Positions 25,215-34,936 are shown, counted from the stretch's first letter. The stretch: 64,000 bases of DNA from Chitinophaga eiseniae (GCF_012641265.1 NZ_JABAHZ010000009.1:186001-250000); one strand, 5' to 3'. Notes: generated by a model not told the origin, from the letters alone. A program made the numbers and translations.

Positions 25215-26285
25215 TTATTTCACATACTCAAAGCTGGGCGCTGCATGTAACCCATTGCCGATAGGTATATTCATCAATCCCAACGCCTGGTACTTGAGGT
25301 CGTACATCATGATGACCGCTTCCCTTAACTTCTCTTTATCACCATTCACGGTATCATGTAATGCCCGCAGCATGTCGCAATAACTTTTATTAAACTGGTA
25401 CATCATGCCCCATTCTTCAGTGCCCTTCTTGAAATCTTTCATCTTGATATTTTCTTTGACAGGATGCACCTGGTCCCAGGCTACGGGCAACTTTGCACCG
25501 GTAGGGCCGCTTTTGGGCGTATCGGTAGGCCGGTAGTAACGCTCTTCATGAATTTCATTGAAGCGGAAGTAGTGGGCATACTCTACCTCTTCTCCGAATA
25601 ACAGGTGATCGCTGTCTTCTATGGTACCATCAATGCCTTCGCCCTGCCCCACTATTTCAGCAATCGCTTCATGGGCAGAAGCCAGGTCGTGTACGACCAC
25701 CACTCCTCCGCCGCCGCCATAAAACTGCTCTGGCGTAATTTGCCGGGATGCTTTCCCGGTGAAAATATTTCCTTTTGCCTGCAGCCTTTCCATGCCATCC
25801 AGGATGGCCTCGTAGAATTGCCCGATAGAAGCATAACGGTCTGCCTCCGGCGGGGCCCCTTTCCCACTGGGCTTTTCTATCTTCAGGAAAGTTTCAATAG
25901 CCGGCCTGGAAAATTTTTGCAGGTTCACTTCAAACGACTGGTTGCTATGAGGCAGGTAGGTAGGATATTCCGGGATGAAGCCAGGATGCGAAATATCCGG
26001 ACGCCCGTCCACAGCATTCAGGATATTGCAAGCCAATATCATGTGTAACATCTCTTCCATCACTACTCCTTTGATAATCCTGGCAGCAACCTCATTGGTA
26101 TTTTCCCGGATGGAGTACAGGGCAAACAGGTAGGGCGGAATGGTGGAGTGTTCCAGCTCAATAGCCACCTGTAAATGTTTACGCAGGCTGTCCAGTGTAG
26201 TGATCTTGTTAAAATCGGTCAGCGTGGGCTCTCCGCTTCGCACCAGGCGGTGGCGAATGCCGGAAATCAGTTGATTCGTTTCCAT
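25215..26285 (-). CDS. Ferritin-like domain protein (iminophenyl-pyruvate dimer synthase-like)
   Basis: A 356-residue soluble protein. The N-terminal four-helix ferritin-like domain shows metal-ligand motifs HLQVAIELEHSTIPPYLFAL near residue 36, VVMEEMLHMILACNIL near 75 and FGEEVEYAHYFRFNEI near 225. The match is to the Pfam ferritin-like family typified by the VioB/RebD domain; these proteins may use a di-iron or haem centre in oxidations. No signal peptide. It is the third gene of an operon behind a GMC flavoprotein (24 bp gap) and a sorbitol-dehydrogenase-like small subunit. Its part in the complex is unknown. Confidence 0.85.
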   Translation of the reverse strand: METNQLISGIRHRLVRSGEPTLTDFNKITTLDSLRKHLQVAIELEHSTIPPYLFALYSIRENTNEVAARIIKGVVMEEMLHMILACNILNAVDGRPDISHPGFIPEYPTYLPHSNQSFEVNLQKFSRPAIETFLKIEKPSGKGAPPEADRYASIGQFYEAILDGMERLQAKGNIFTGKASRQITPEQFYGGGGGVVVVHDLASAHEAIAEIVGQGEGIDGTIEDSDHLLFGEEVEYAHYFRFNEIHEERYYRPTDTPKSGPTGAKLPVAWDQVHPVKENIKMKDFKKGTEEWGMMYQFNKSYCDMLRALHDTVNGDKEKLREAVIMMYDLKYQALGLMNIPIGNGLHAAPSFEYVK

Positions 26286-26309
26286 ATGTGGGATGGATTA
26301 AATGAATGA

Positions 26310-28190
26310 TTATTTAAGTGCTTTCAATACATTTTCTGCGGCAGCAAATGACAGCGCAGCGAGGGTGAGCGTGGGATTGGAAGTTCCCAGCGTTGCCATA
26401 TTCCCGGCGCCGACCAGGAACAGGTTTTTATGATCCCAGGCCTGCTGATCACGGTTCACTACCGAATTTTTGGCCGTGGTACCCATGCAATGTGTGCCTA
26501 CCACATGTCCTGCGCCGCGGAAAACATAGCCCTGCCCGTCGTAGGTGGTATAGTCCGGTTCATTAGACGGGTAGCTGGTAAAGTCCTGCACCCCCATGCC
26601 CGCAAAAATCTGGTCTGACACGCTTTTGGAAGCTTTGAAAGCTTTTTTCGTATAATCAGACACGTTATAGTCGATCACCGGGCGATAGTTGCCGATATTG
26701 TCGAGGTATTTTTTGCTGATAGTAACCCGGTTGCTTTTTTCGGGTAACTGCTCACATTCGAAATGCAGCAGCAGCTGCCGTGACAATAAATCGCCCAGGT
26801 AATTTTTCAGGTCGTTGCCAAACAAGTTGAGCGTAGACACGGCATGATCCAGGTCGGTATCGGGTGAACCGGTGGGCCAACCCCAGCCCCAGTTATCGAT
26901 CGGTGATATCCAGGCGGCATGCTGCTTACGGAAACTACCGTCGCGGAAAGTGGGGATGTTGGTGGTAGATCCCGGGCCGCGGAAAGGAAATACCTTTTCT
27001 TTCATCAGTCCCCAGGTGAGCAGCACCATATGGTCCATGAGATTGCGCCCTACCTGGTCGCTGGTTTTGCAGGCATCGGAGGCCAGCAGTAATTTGGCAT
27101 TCTCAATGGCGTTTGCGGCCAGCACGTAAATTTTTCCTTTGGCTATCCCGCTCACATATTCCTTGCTATCGGCCTGTGGGTATTGTTTATAGGCTACCCC
27201 GGTAATGTTGCCCGTGCTGGAATCGATTTGGATTTCCGTGGCCACAGTCTGACTCATCAGGGTAAGATGTTCTTTTTTTGCGCTCTTCAGCGTTTTCAGC
27301 GCGTTGTATTTTGCCTGTACGGGGCAGATGGGTACGCAGCTGGCATTGCCTTCGCAACGCTGTCCGGCATAAGGATCCCAGATAGCGCCTACCGGCTCAT
27401 ATACCTCGCTCCTTTTGGGGAAAGGCTGCATTTCCAGCTTTTTCTTAGTGGCATTCCATCCGGTGCCCGCGTAGCGGTATTTTTCATTGGGTGTAGAATT
27501 CCTGCCTTGCGGAGTGCTGGTACACCAGGGCACGTATACATCGCCGTTCAGCGATACTTTGAGGCCATTGAGCCCCTCTATGAAATGCTTGTCGATATAG
27601 CTCTGTGGAATTTTATACATGGGGAACACATAATCTTTCCCGAAAAAATCACCACCCATATTAGGATAATGCTGTTCCTGCACGTCGCAGGACACCCCTA
27701 TTTCCCGCTCTGCCATTTCGTAATAAGGTTTTAGGTATTCATAGTCGATAGGCCAGTCGACCGCCTGCCCATATTCAGTATGCATTTTAAAATCGTTTGG
27801 CAGCATCCGCAGGCAGGTACCCAGCCAATGCAGGGTGGTACCTCCTGCCGCGCGGGCATAGTCGCTGGCAAAAGGCAGCGGACCATTCTGTACAAAATAT
27901 CCCTTCGTATCCGGCTTGCCGTTGATCTGGGTCATGTCCAGCACATTGGGCGACTCCGCATCTTTTACATCGGGATAAGGAGCATTAGGTACTTTTGCCA
28001 GGGCCAGGTAATAAGAACGCAGGTATTCCTGGTAATTCTTATAGGCGCCATCGGTGTCGAATGCCATGCCGGCTTCCAGTCCTGCTTCCAGCAGCAGCAC
28101 CTGTTTGCCAGCCTGGGTAAGCGTTTTAGCTACAATAGCCCCGGCTATCCCGGAACCTACAATGACTACATCATATTCTTTGTTTTCCAT
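26310..28190 (-). CDS. GMC-family FAD oxidoreductase, sugar-dehydrogenase catalytic-subunit type
   Basis: A 626-residue flavoprotein. The FAD-binding motif VVIVGSGIAGAIVA is at 8-21, and the C-terminal GMC half has the catalytic His567 (VVGTHCMG) and Asn605 (LGTSNPTL). Cys279, Cys285 and Cys289 form C-x5-C-x3-C (CEGNASCVPIC), the spacing known for the 3Fe-4S ligands of Burkholderia FAD-glucose dehydrogenase. No signal peptide is visible. The upstream gene encodes a matching small subunit. Likely reaction: oxidation of a sugar, polyol or similar alcohol with electrons passed on through an Fe-S cluster; the acceptor is unclear because no cytochrome subunit is encoded nearby. Confidence 0.9.
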   Translation of the reverse strand: MENKEYDVVIVGSGIAGAIVAKTLTQAGKQVLLLEAGLEAGMAFDTDGAYKNYQEYLRSYYLALAKVPNAPYPDVKDAESPNVLDMTQINGKPDTKGYFVQNGPLPFASDYARAAGGTTLHWLGTCLRMLPNDFKMHTEYGQAVDWPIDYEYLKPYYEMAEREIGVSCDVQEQHYPNMGGDFFGKDYVFPMYKIPQSYIDKHFIEGLNGLKVSLNGDVYVPWCTSTPQGRNSTPNEKYRYAGTGWNATKKKLEMQPFPKRSEVYEPVGAIWDPYAGQRCEGNASCVPICPVQAKYNALKTLKSAKKEHLTLMSQTVATEIQIDSSTGNITGVAYKQYPQADSKEYVSGIAKGKIYVLAANAIENAKLLLASDACKTSDQVGRNLMDHMVLLTWGLMKEKVFPFRGPGSTTNIPTFRDGSFRKQHAAWISPIDNWGWGWPTGSPDTDLDHAVSTLNLFGNDLKNYLGDLLSRQLLLHFECEQLPEKSNRVTISKKYLDNIGNYRPVIDYNVSDYTKKAFKASKSVSDQIFAGMGVQDFTSYPSNEPDYTTYDGQGYVFRGAGHVVGTHCMGTTAKNSVVNRDQQAWDHKNLFLVGAGNMATLGTSNPTLTLAALSFAAAENVLKALK

Positions 28191-28240
28191 TTCTAAGGAT
28201 TTTTACAGGATGAGGTAACTTCGTATAGTCGTAATTGTTA

Positions 28241-28714
28241 TCATGACAAAGGGGCAATACTCCAGGAGCCGAAGCCAGGTTGTTTGGAACCTTCCGGGTG
28301 GCTTCCCATCGCCTGCCATATCAGTCCCTGCTGGTAGGCTGCCGGGGAGATAAAATGATTTTCATTTCCTTTCACGCCTTTACCATATTTGGCGATCCAG
28401 GCATCGGGCAAGGGTAGCCAGGCGCCCCAGTACCATAACTGGATAATGTTGCGGGTAACAGGCCCATACTGCAGGCTGGCCAGTAATTGCTGCCTGATTT
28501 CCCGGTCCAGCGCGGGAGCTTTGTCATGGGTATGTTGCAGGATATCTGCCGTCACTGCGAGGAAATCGTCCATCCGATCATCACCAATAATGCGGCGCAC
28601 GGCATGGTAATAATCGGTAGCCATCCCCGTAGCGAGCAGCGCTACCCTGGAATAACCGGTAAGCGGCACTGAAATGGCAATAAAATTGTCCAGACCAGCT
28701 GTTGTCTTTTCCAT
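28241..28714 (-). CDS. Small subunit of FAD-linked sorbitol/sugar dehydrogenase-like complex
   Basis: A 157-residue protein resembling the FAD-SLDH small-subunit family (gamma subunit of FAD-glucose and sorbitol dehydrogenases): FIAISVPLTGYS near residue 11, NIIQLWYWGAWLPLPD near 88 and AAYQQGLIWQAMGSHPEG near 122. Known members have a twin-arginine signal that carries the catalytic subunit across the membrane; here the N-terminus (MEKTTAGLDNFIAISV) has none, so the complex is probably cytoplasmic. It is the first gene of the module; the GMC gene begins 50 bp downstream. Confidence 0.8.
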   Translation of the reverse strand: MEKTTAGLDNFIAISVPLTGYSRVALLATGMATDYYHAVRRIIGDDRMDDFLAVTADILQHTHDKAPALDREIRQQLLASLQYGPVTRNIIQLWYWGAWLPLPDAWIAKYGKGVKGNENHFISPAAYQQGLIWQAMGSHPEGSKQPGFGSWSIAPLS

Positions 28715-29241
28715 AAAATGCGATTTAAATTTTAGTATATACAGGAGAGAAGACCGCTGTAGCGCGGCCTCTTAAAAAGGGGCATCGTATATAGGCTACT
28801 GTTATTCATGTCCCATCGGGTATAGCATACCCGCCAACAGCGTACCGCCACATGACATTTTCCTGGAAAGCCTATGCACAACTAGGCATCCGTGACTTCA
28901 AACTGTATAATGGTATACCGTGGCAGCTGAACACCGGGCATGCCGGGTATGGAGAAAAATTGACCGGCGGAGCAGCCGCCATTGGAATACAGGAGTGGGG
29001 AGACTTCCTTTTGAATGTGTGTAAACATTTGTCGGTCGTGTATTTGAGGGATTCATAAGAATTTTTCATGGCTGCCGGCTGCCTGTTATTATTTCCCGTA
29101 CTTGCTATTGGTTCTCTGGTATTACGGACAGCGGGGCCTGGATAGTAGTTCTTTATAAATGTAGAATAAATTTCCAAAAGAAAGAAATTGATTATTACCA
29201 ATTATTTGGAGTCCTGATCACATCTGGAATGGCCTACTTAT
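28715..29241. other. Intergenic region upstream of the GMC module
   Basis: This 527-bp gap should hold the promoter of the dehydrogenase operon at its left end. A 7-bp inverted repeat CGGGTAT-N3-ATACCCG lies at 28817-28833, about 105 bp upstream of the first start codon and a possible operator. Short open frames occur on both strands, but none has protein-like composition or a good start; I see no gene. Confidence 0.5.
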
Positions 29242-29271
29242 AAAAAAGGTGGTATCAGTTTCGATACCACC
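29242..29271 (-). terminator. Rho-independent terminator of the subtilase gene
   Basis: The stem GGTGGTATC (29248-29256) pairs perfectly with GATACCACC (29263-29271); the minus-strand T run follows at 29242-29247. It lies about 20 bp past the peptidase stop codon. Confidence 0.88.
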
Positions 29272-29292
29272 TCTTCCACGCTGACGATTTTT

Positions 29293-30837
29293 TTACTGTC
29301 CCACCGCTAAGTTGGCGTCTACGTTACCCCAACCAAACTGGTTACTCTTATGCTGGCTCAGACTGGCAGCTCTTATCATACGCGCCACAATACTATCTTT
29401 AGGATAAGAAGGATATTTGCTCCATACCAAAGCAGCGATACCGGCACAGCTGGCGGTGGCTACGGAGGAACCACCAACAGTAGAAGGATCATTGCCTGTC
29501 ATGGCCGTAGAAAGCGCCAGGTGGCCATTGGAAGCTTTTTCCATTACCACCGTAAACGCTACCTTGCTTCCCACGTGGCAGCTGCCGCAGCGGTCTGTGA
29601 GGTTATCTTTCATACCGGTGACTGCATAGACTTCCGGCTGATTTGCCGGGAAAATAACGCCTATAAAACTTCCGAAGAAACTATTGGAAGTACCGGCAGC
29701 ACAAAAGATCAGTTTCTGTTTGTTATAGGCATAACGGATAGCATCTATGATCACACTCACGTCAATGATGGTACCCAGGCTCATACTGATGATCTTTACA
29801 TCCGGATCATCTCCACCAAGGATATACGCATTGGTTACACCGGTTACCGTTTCTTGTGAAAGAATAACCACGTTTTCAGCAGCATGCACTGTTACCAGGT
29901 TGCTGTTATAAGCAATACCTGCCGCGCTGCCACTGGTGCCCCTGGGCGCAGCCAAAGCACCTGCCATGCTGGTACCGTGCCCACAAAGATCATCAGGAGT
30001 ACCTCCCGGGTAAGTTACCAGCTTCTGAATAGTTCTGCCCGAAGAAGATCCCTGGTTAAATAAACTGCCAAAATTCGGCTGATCCGGACTCACACCGGTA
30101 TCGATGATCATTACTTTTACACCACTACCGGTAGATTTTGCCCAGGCCTGTGGAATATTATGATAGGCATAATTCCAGGATTGCTTTGCACCCGGCGTAA
30201 TGTTTGTGTAGTCGGCGCCAGCCACCAGACCTGGTTCAGCGGTATTACTGCCGCATCCGAAATTCAGCAGCGTAGACTCCACCCCCACCTTGCCATCAGG
30301 GACTTTACCCGCCATATACACGCCATAACCAATAGGCTCGGCGTAGCGCACCAGCTTAGAGTTTCTCAATGATTTCAGGGTAGCCATGCGACTCACCTTT
30401 ACATTGATACTTGGCAGCTTGGTACGGGACAATACTACCACCTCCTTTTCTGTTAAGGCAGGATTGTCCTTTTTTTCATTTTCCACGATCAGGTTAATCA
30501 CCTGCTGTTTTGCTTCTTTCCAACTTGCACTATTCAGATCAATCGCATGAATGTTATGACTGAGATCATTGAAATCTGCGGGCTGATAACCAACGGAGAG
30601 AATGCTGTCTCCCTGCACCAGGGCACTCCAGGCAATGTCGTTGCCGGCCATATCCCATTTAAAGTATCCGCTGTCAACTAATTTTTCGCGGATAAATCGA
30701 TTGATAGCAGATTTGGGAACTGCCGCTACAGGGTTCTTCTCGTTTGAAATGGTACCTGTTTGAGCACTTTCATTTTTTCGACAGGAGAACAAGGCAAGGC
30801 ACATCACTCCTGTCATCAGCAAATTAGAAGTTTTCAT
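29293..30837 (-). CDS. S8-family (subtilisin-like) serine peptidase, lipoprotein
   Basis: A 514-residue exported peptidase. A type II signal ends at Cys19 (LALFSC), so it should be lipid-anchored. A propeptide of about 200 residues precedes the catalytic domain with Asp246 (VMIIDTGVS), His287 (LCGHGTSMAG) and Ser458 (GGSSVATA). The oxyanion-hole Asn normally in AAGN is replaced by Thr383 (CAAGTSN), with an Asn two residues later. Cysteines around 417-420 (RCGSC) may form a disulfide. Single gene with its own terminator. It probably degrades extracellular or periplasmic protein; the target is unknown. Confidence 0.92.
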   Translation of the reverse strand: MKTSNLLMTGVMCLALFSCRKNESAQTGTISNEKNPVAAVPKSAINRFIREKLVDSGYFKWDMAGNDIAWSALVQGDSILSVGYQPADFNDLSHNIHAIDLNSASWKEAKQQVINLIVENEKKDNPALTEKEVVVLSRTKLPSINVKVSRMATLKSLRNSKLVRYAEPIGYGVYMAGKVPDGKVGVESTLLNFGCGSNTAEPGLVAGADYTNITPGAKQSWNYAYHNIPQAWAKSTGSGVKVMIIDTGVSPDQPNFGSLFNQGSSSGRTIQKLVTYPGGTPDDLCGHGTSMAGALAAPRGTSGSAAGIAYNSNLVTVHAAENVVILSQETVTGVTNAYILGGDDPDVKIISMSLGTIIDVSVIIDAIRYAYNKQKLIFCAAGTSNSFFGSFIGVIFPANQPEVYAVTGMKDNLTDRCGSCHVGSKVAFTVVMEKASNGHLALSTAMTGNDPSTVGGSSVATASCAGIAALVWSKYPSYPKDSIVARMIRAASLSQHKSNQFGWGNVDANLAVGQ

Positions 30838-31458
30838 CTGTAAGAATTGATTGATTAAAAAATAATAAATGGAAACAGATTTTGGATTTCGGGTTTATTC
30901 AATGGTTTACCATTAGCGGACACAGGATAAGCCTGGTTCCGCTAAAAATAGTACTCCCTTTGCCGGACCATCAAATTGCCGGCAGTAAGAACCACTTTTT
31001 GTTTCGTATAGATGTAATAGTTATATACCCCCGGGAGGCATTTAAAATATTTACATCAACGTAAACAAAAAGTGATGTTGCTACAAAATTGCTGGGGCTT
31101 GCTGTGCAGGTGGAATGCGGAGCAGAGCATTTGCTATTCGTGCTTGCTATTAATTAGTATAGCAAGCAACAGGGCTTCAATAAATATAGGAATAATTCTT
31201 TAAGCTTTACAATTTTAATATAAAAAAGTCCCCTTCATTAAAACTATGCACGACCCCGATAACTAATGCAGGCACATTCACTACAGCCTGCTTTGTGAAA
31301 TAACGGTCACACAAACGGCCATACGAAAGCATTGTAGCGTAAATATATTTTTTTTCAAGGATGAGTATGATCAGGAAAATACTCCCTTAACATGCTTCTG
31401 GTATGCTAATTGCATTTTCGGCCATTGACTACTATTCCGTAACCAAAAATTTTAATTT
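30838..31458. other. Divergent intergenic region with two inverted repeats
   Basis: This 621-bp A+T-rich gap lies between the divergent subtilase and small lipoprotein genes. TTAGCGGA and TCCGCTAA (30913-30920, 30938-30945) form an 8-bp inverted repeat 76 bp upstream of the subtilase start. TGCTTGCTAT and ATAGCAAGCA (31141-31150, 31159-31168) form a perfect 10-bp inverted repeat with an 8-base spacer. I see no gene in the gap. Confidence 0.55.
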
Positions 31459-31836
31459 ATGAAATCAATGCTTAAAATTGTTGGGATACTACTATTGGCT
31501 GCCATCGTATTTGCATCTTGCAGTAAAAACACTGACCCGGCAGACACAGATATTTTTGCAGGCACCTTCAGGGGAAAAATCGGCTACATTGATAATGAAA
31601 AAAATATTAGCCAGGCGAATGGCAGTGTCTTCGTTACAAAAATAGACACTCGTTATGATTTCCGCTTTTCCGATGGTATTCCTGACCTTACCGGCGTGCA
31701 GTTTGAAAAAAAAGACGCTAACACGTTAACAAGTGTTGGATCAGATGGCACCGGACTTATCACTATCAATAAAGATAAACTGGTGATCGGATTTACCAGG
31801 AACGGCAGAACGTGGACCGCAGATTGCAACCGCTAA
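31459..31836 (+). CDS. Small lipoprotein of unknown function
   Basis: A 125-residue protein with a type II signal peptide (ILLLAAIVFASC; lipidated Cys20) followed by SKNTDPADTD. The remaining 100 residues look like a compact beta-sandwich (TFRGKIGYIDNEKNISQANG; RYDFRFSDGIPDLTGVQF; GLITINKDKLVIGFTRNG), similar in style to lipocalin-like or META-like Bacteroidota lipoproteins, but I assign no family. Single gene converging on the RND pump gene with about 60 bp between stops. Confidence 0.8.
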   Translation: MKSMLKIVGILLLAAIVFASCSKNTDPADTDIFAGTFRGKIGYIDNEKNISQANGSVFVTKIDTRYDFRFSDGIPDLTGVQFEKKDANTLTSVGSDGTGLITINKDKLVIGFTRNGRTWTADCNR

Positions 31837-31895
31837 ATATCTATTGGCTATCGCCCGGCGCATCAGAAAAAAACAAGCTAATACTCCGGGTTATT

Positions 31896-34800
31896 TTATA
31901 ACCGCCTGCGATACCGCCAGCGCATCAGGCTGGGCAATACAATCAGTAGTAACGGCAACGCCAGTATGAATCCGCCGATAACCGCAATTGCCAGTGGCTG
32001 ATGCAGCTGTGCACCGGTCCCTATTCCCATCGCAATAGGCATTAAAGCAATGATAGCCCCTATGGCCGTCATTAGTTTGGGCCTGAGACGGGTGGAGATA
32101 GCATATACGATAGCTTCGTCAACCTGCTGTGTATGATGCATAGATTCTTTAAATTGCAGGAAGGTAAAGATGGCATTCTCCCCGATAATTCCTACAATCA
32201 TAATCAACCCCGTATAACTCCCTACATTCAGCGGCGTATGCGTGACATATAACGCCATGTAACTGCCCGCAATACCCAATACGGCTACCACCAGGATGAT
32301 CAGCGCGTCAACAAAGTCTTTGTATAAAAAGAGGATTACACCAAATACCAGCAGGCTGGCCGTTACCAGGATCATCAACAGCTCGCCGAACGATTGTTGC
32401 TGATCGGCATAAGCTCCTCCGTAAGCAATATTATATCCCTGCGGCAGCGAAATGCTGGCATCCACCTGCTGACTAATTTCCCGCATAACAGCCCCTAAAT
32501 CCCGGTTATCCAAACGGGCGGTAACAATACCCATCGACTGTAAGTTTTCACGGGAAATTTCGGCTTCCCCAGTATGGAATGTCACCGTAGCCAGGTCGGT
32601 CAATGGGCGTAATTTGCCATCCGGCAGAAATACCTGCAACCGGTTAATCGCGGCAGCATTGAGGATACGGCTACCGGGATATACCAGGCGGATGGGCGAC
32701 AACTGCTCCTTCTCAAACACCGCTCCTGCCACATTTCCTTCCAGTGCTGTTTGCAGCTGGTATTGCAAACTGGCCGGCGTAATGCCATATTGCGCCAGTA
32801 AACGGCTGTTCGGCTCCACGCTCACAGAAGGTCCGGCAATAACAATCCCGTCAAATACATCGGCAGTGCCGGGTACTTTCCCCACTACTTCCGCCACGGA
32901 CTTAGATAATGCCTTCAACTTCTCCGGGTCAGTTCCGAAAATTTTAATCTCCACGGGCTGTACAGAAGTCATCAGGTCCCCCAGCATATCTCCTATCACC
33001 TGCCCGAAATCTATACGCAGCGCCGGCTGTGTAGCCTCCACCTGCTTACGGATCTTATCAATCACTTCATTGGTGGTGAGCTGCCGGTCCTTCTTTAGCT
33101 GGATTAAATAATCACCGCGGTTGGGCTCTGTAATAAAAAATCCCATCTGCGTACCAGTACGCCTCGAATAGGCCGCCACTTCGGGCAGACTTGTAATAAT
33201 TTTTTCTACCTGTTGCAGCATACGGTCCGTTTCCTCCAGGGAAGTACCCGGTGGAGAACTGTAATCCAGCACAATACTTCCTTCATCCATCTCCGGTAAA
33301 AACCCTGTTTCCAGGCGCGGAAATACCAGGATCACAGACAACACCAGCAATACGATAAACGATACGCTGATCCAGGGCCTGGTAATAAACCAGGTAACCC
33401 AGCGCCGCGGCTTTACATCATGTCCCTCCCGCTCTTTTTGTATGGCAACCCGCTCTTTCCTTTGGTTAGTCAACAACAGGTATATGACCGGCAACCCTAT
33501 CCACGTGACCACGAAAGAACATACCAGCGTAATGATCATGGTATTGGTCATCACTTTAAAATAAGCACCTGCCACTCCTGTCATCAGTAAAAAAGGAAGA
33601 AAGATAACGATGGTGCTGAGGGAAGACCCTACCATAGCGGGGAACAGGTAATTAATCGCTTTTTGTATCAGTACCGTTGTCGGTTCATCGGGATGCTCTT
33701 CATGGGTACGGTGAATTTGTTCCACCACTACAATTGCATCATCGATAATCAGCCCAATGGCAGCGGCCATAGCGCCCAACGTCATGATGTTGAACGTTTG
33801 CCCACTGGCGTACAATATGATTAAAGTAAGCAACAACGTAATGGGGATGGTGATCAGGATAGTGGCACTCGCTTTCAGCGAGCGGAGAAAGATAACCGCT
33901 ACAATAATCGCCAGCAACAAACCTATCCACAGGCTATCCGTTACGCTGCGAATGGCGTCTTTTACAAAGTCGGCCTGCACGTAGTAAGGAGAGATTTTTA
34001 TATCGGCCGGTAATGTCTTTTTCAAATCGGCTATTTTCCTGCTCATGCGGTCCGACAAGTCCACCACGTTGGCGTTCGGCTGCTTGATAACAGCAATCAA
34101 TATCCCATCCTTACCATTTGCATTTATCTTGATATACTCTTTGGCTTCCCTGATAGCCACTGCAGCAATATCGGCCAGGGTGACAATACGCTTGCCGTTA
34201 TTGCTCACCACCAGTTGATTCAGTTTCTCTTTGTTATCTACCAACGCATCGGTAACGGTCAGGTATAACAAGCGGTAGTCCGACAAATACCCGTTGGATT
34301 TAATAAAATTAGTTTGTGACAGCGCCGCATTCACCATATCCGGCGTAATGCCAAAAGTATTCATCTTCTGCATGTCCAGCTCCACCCAGTATTCCTTGTT
34401 CTTTCCCCCGATAATCCGGATTTCTGCTACGCCTTCTACCTGCGACAGAAAGGGTTTTACGGTATAGGTAGCGAGGTACTTGAGGTCAATGGGGGTACGG
34501 CTATGGCTTTCTATCGTATATCCGCTCACGGGGAGAATAGAAGGATTCATCCGTTCTACATTAATCTGTATATCCGGCGGTAAGGCATTCTTGATCTCAG
34601 CAATTTTTGATTCAATACGCTGCTGGCTGATATTGATATCGGCCTGCCAGTCCATGAAAGCAGATATTTCGCAGCTTCCCCGGCTGGTGGTGCTTCGAAT
34701 CATTTTCAGATCGGGCACCTGCTTAATTGCCAGCTCCAGCGGGCGGGTAACTGTGATCATCATCTTATTCACCGGCTGTTGCCCGGCATCGGCGATGATC

Positions 34801-34931
34801 TTGATTTTAGGGAAAGTAATTTCCGGAAAAAGTGCCGACTGTATTTTTCCATAGGCAAACAGTCCTCCGGCAATGATAATTACCAAGAGCACCGTTACCG
34901 GGTTTTTATATGCAAGAAAGAAATTTTTCAT
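31896..34931 (-). CDS. RND-family efflux pump permease (HAE-like)
   Basis: A 1011-residue inner-membrane proton antiporter with two repeats of six membrane spans plus periplasmic porter loops. The first span is PVTVLLVIIIAGGLFAYGK. Asp397 and Asp398 in GLIIDDAIVVVEQ match the TM4 proton-relay pair of AcrB-type pumps. LPEMDEGSIVLDYSSPPGTS marks the porter domain, also common in metal-type (CusA) pumps, so drug versus metal substrate stays open. It begins 5 bp after the adaptor gene and is the last gene of the PepSY-TolC-adaptor-pump operon. Confidence 0.95.
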   Translation of the reverse strand: MKNFFLAYKNPVTVLLVIIIAGGLFAYGKIQSALFPEITFPKIKIIADAGQQPVNKMMITVTRPLELAIKQVPDLKMIRSTTSRGSCEISAFMDWQADINISQQRIESKIAEIKNALPPDIQINVERMNPSILPVSGYTIESHSRTPIDLKYLATYTVKPFLSQVEGVAEIRIIGGKNKEYWVELDMQKMNTFGITPDMVNAALSQTNFIKSNGYLSDYRLLYLTVTDALVDNKEKLNQLVVSNNGKRIVTLADIAAVAIREAKEYIKINANGKDGILIAVIKQPNANVVDLSDRMSRKIADLKKTLPADIKISPYYVQADFVKDAIRSVTDSLWIGLLLAIIVAVIFLRSLKASATILITIPITLLLTLIILYASGQTFNIMTLGAMAAAIGLIIDDAIVVVEQIHRTHEEHPDEPTTVLIQKAINYLFPAMVGSSLSTIVIFLPFLLMTGVAGAYFKVMTNTMIITLVCSFVVTWIGLPVIYLLLTNQRKERVAIQKEREGHDVKPRRWVTWFITRPWISVSFIVLLVLSVILVFPRLETGFLPEMDEGSIVLDYSSPPGTSLEETDRMLQQVEKIITSLPEVAAYSRRTGTQMGFFITEPNRGDYLIQLKKDRQLTTNEVIDKIRKQVEATQPALRIDFGQVIGDMLGDLMTSVQPVEIKIFGTDPEKLKALSKSVAEVVGKVPGTADVFDGIVIAGPSVSVEPNSRLLAQYGITPASLQYQLQTALEGNVAGAVFEKEQLSPIRLVYPGSRILNAAAINRLQVFLPDGKLRPLTDLATVTFHTGEAEISRENLQSMGIVTARLDNRDLGAVMREISQQVDASISLPQGYNIAYGGAYADQQQSFGELLMILVTASLLVFGVILFLYKDFVDALIILVVAVLGIAGSYMALYVTHTPLNVGSYTGLIMIVGIIGENAIFTFLQFKESMHHTQQVDEAIVYAISTRLRPKLMTAIGAIIALMPIAMGIGTGAQLHQPLAIAVIGGFILALPLLLIVLPSLMRWRYRRRL

Positions 34932-34936
34932 ACCGG

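Noticed and set aside
28852..29201. Small open frames on both strands in the gap upstream of the GMC module
   Set aside because: Neither has a convincing start, signal peptide or protein-like composition, and they overlap each other.
31896..34931. Assignment of the RND pump as a metal (CusA-type) exporter
   Set aside because: The TM4 Asp pair fits drug-type pumps and no metal-binding cluster or metal regulator is nearby; substrate left open.
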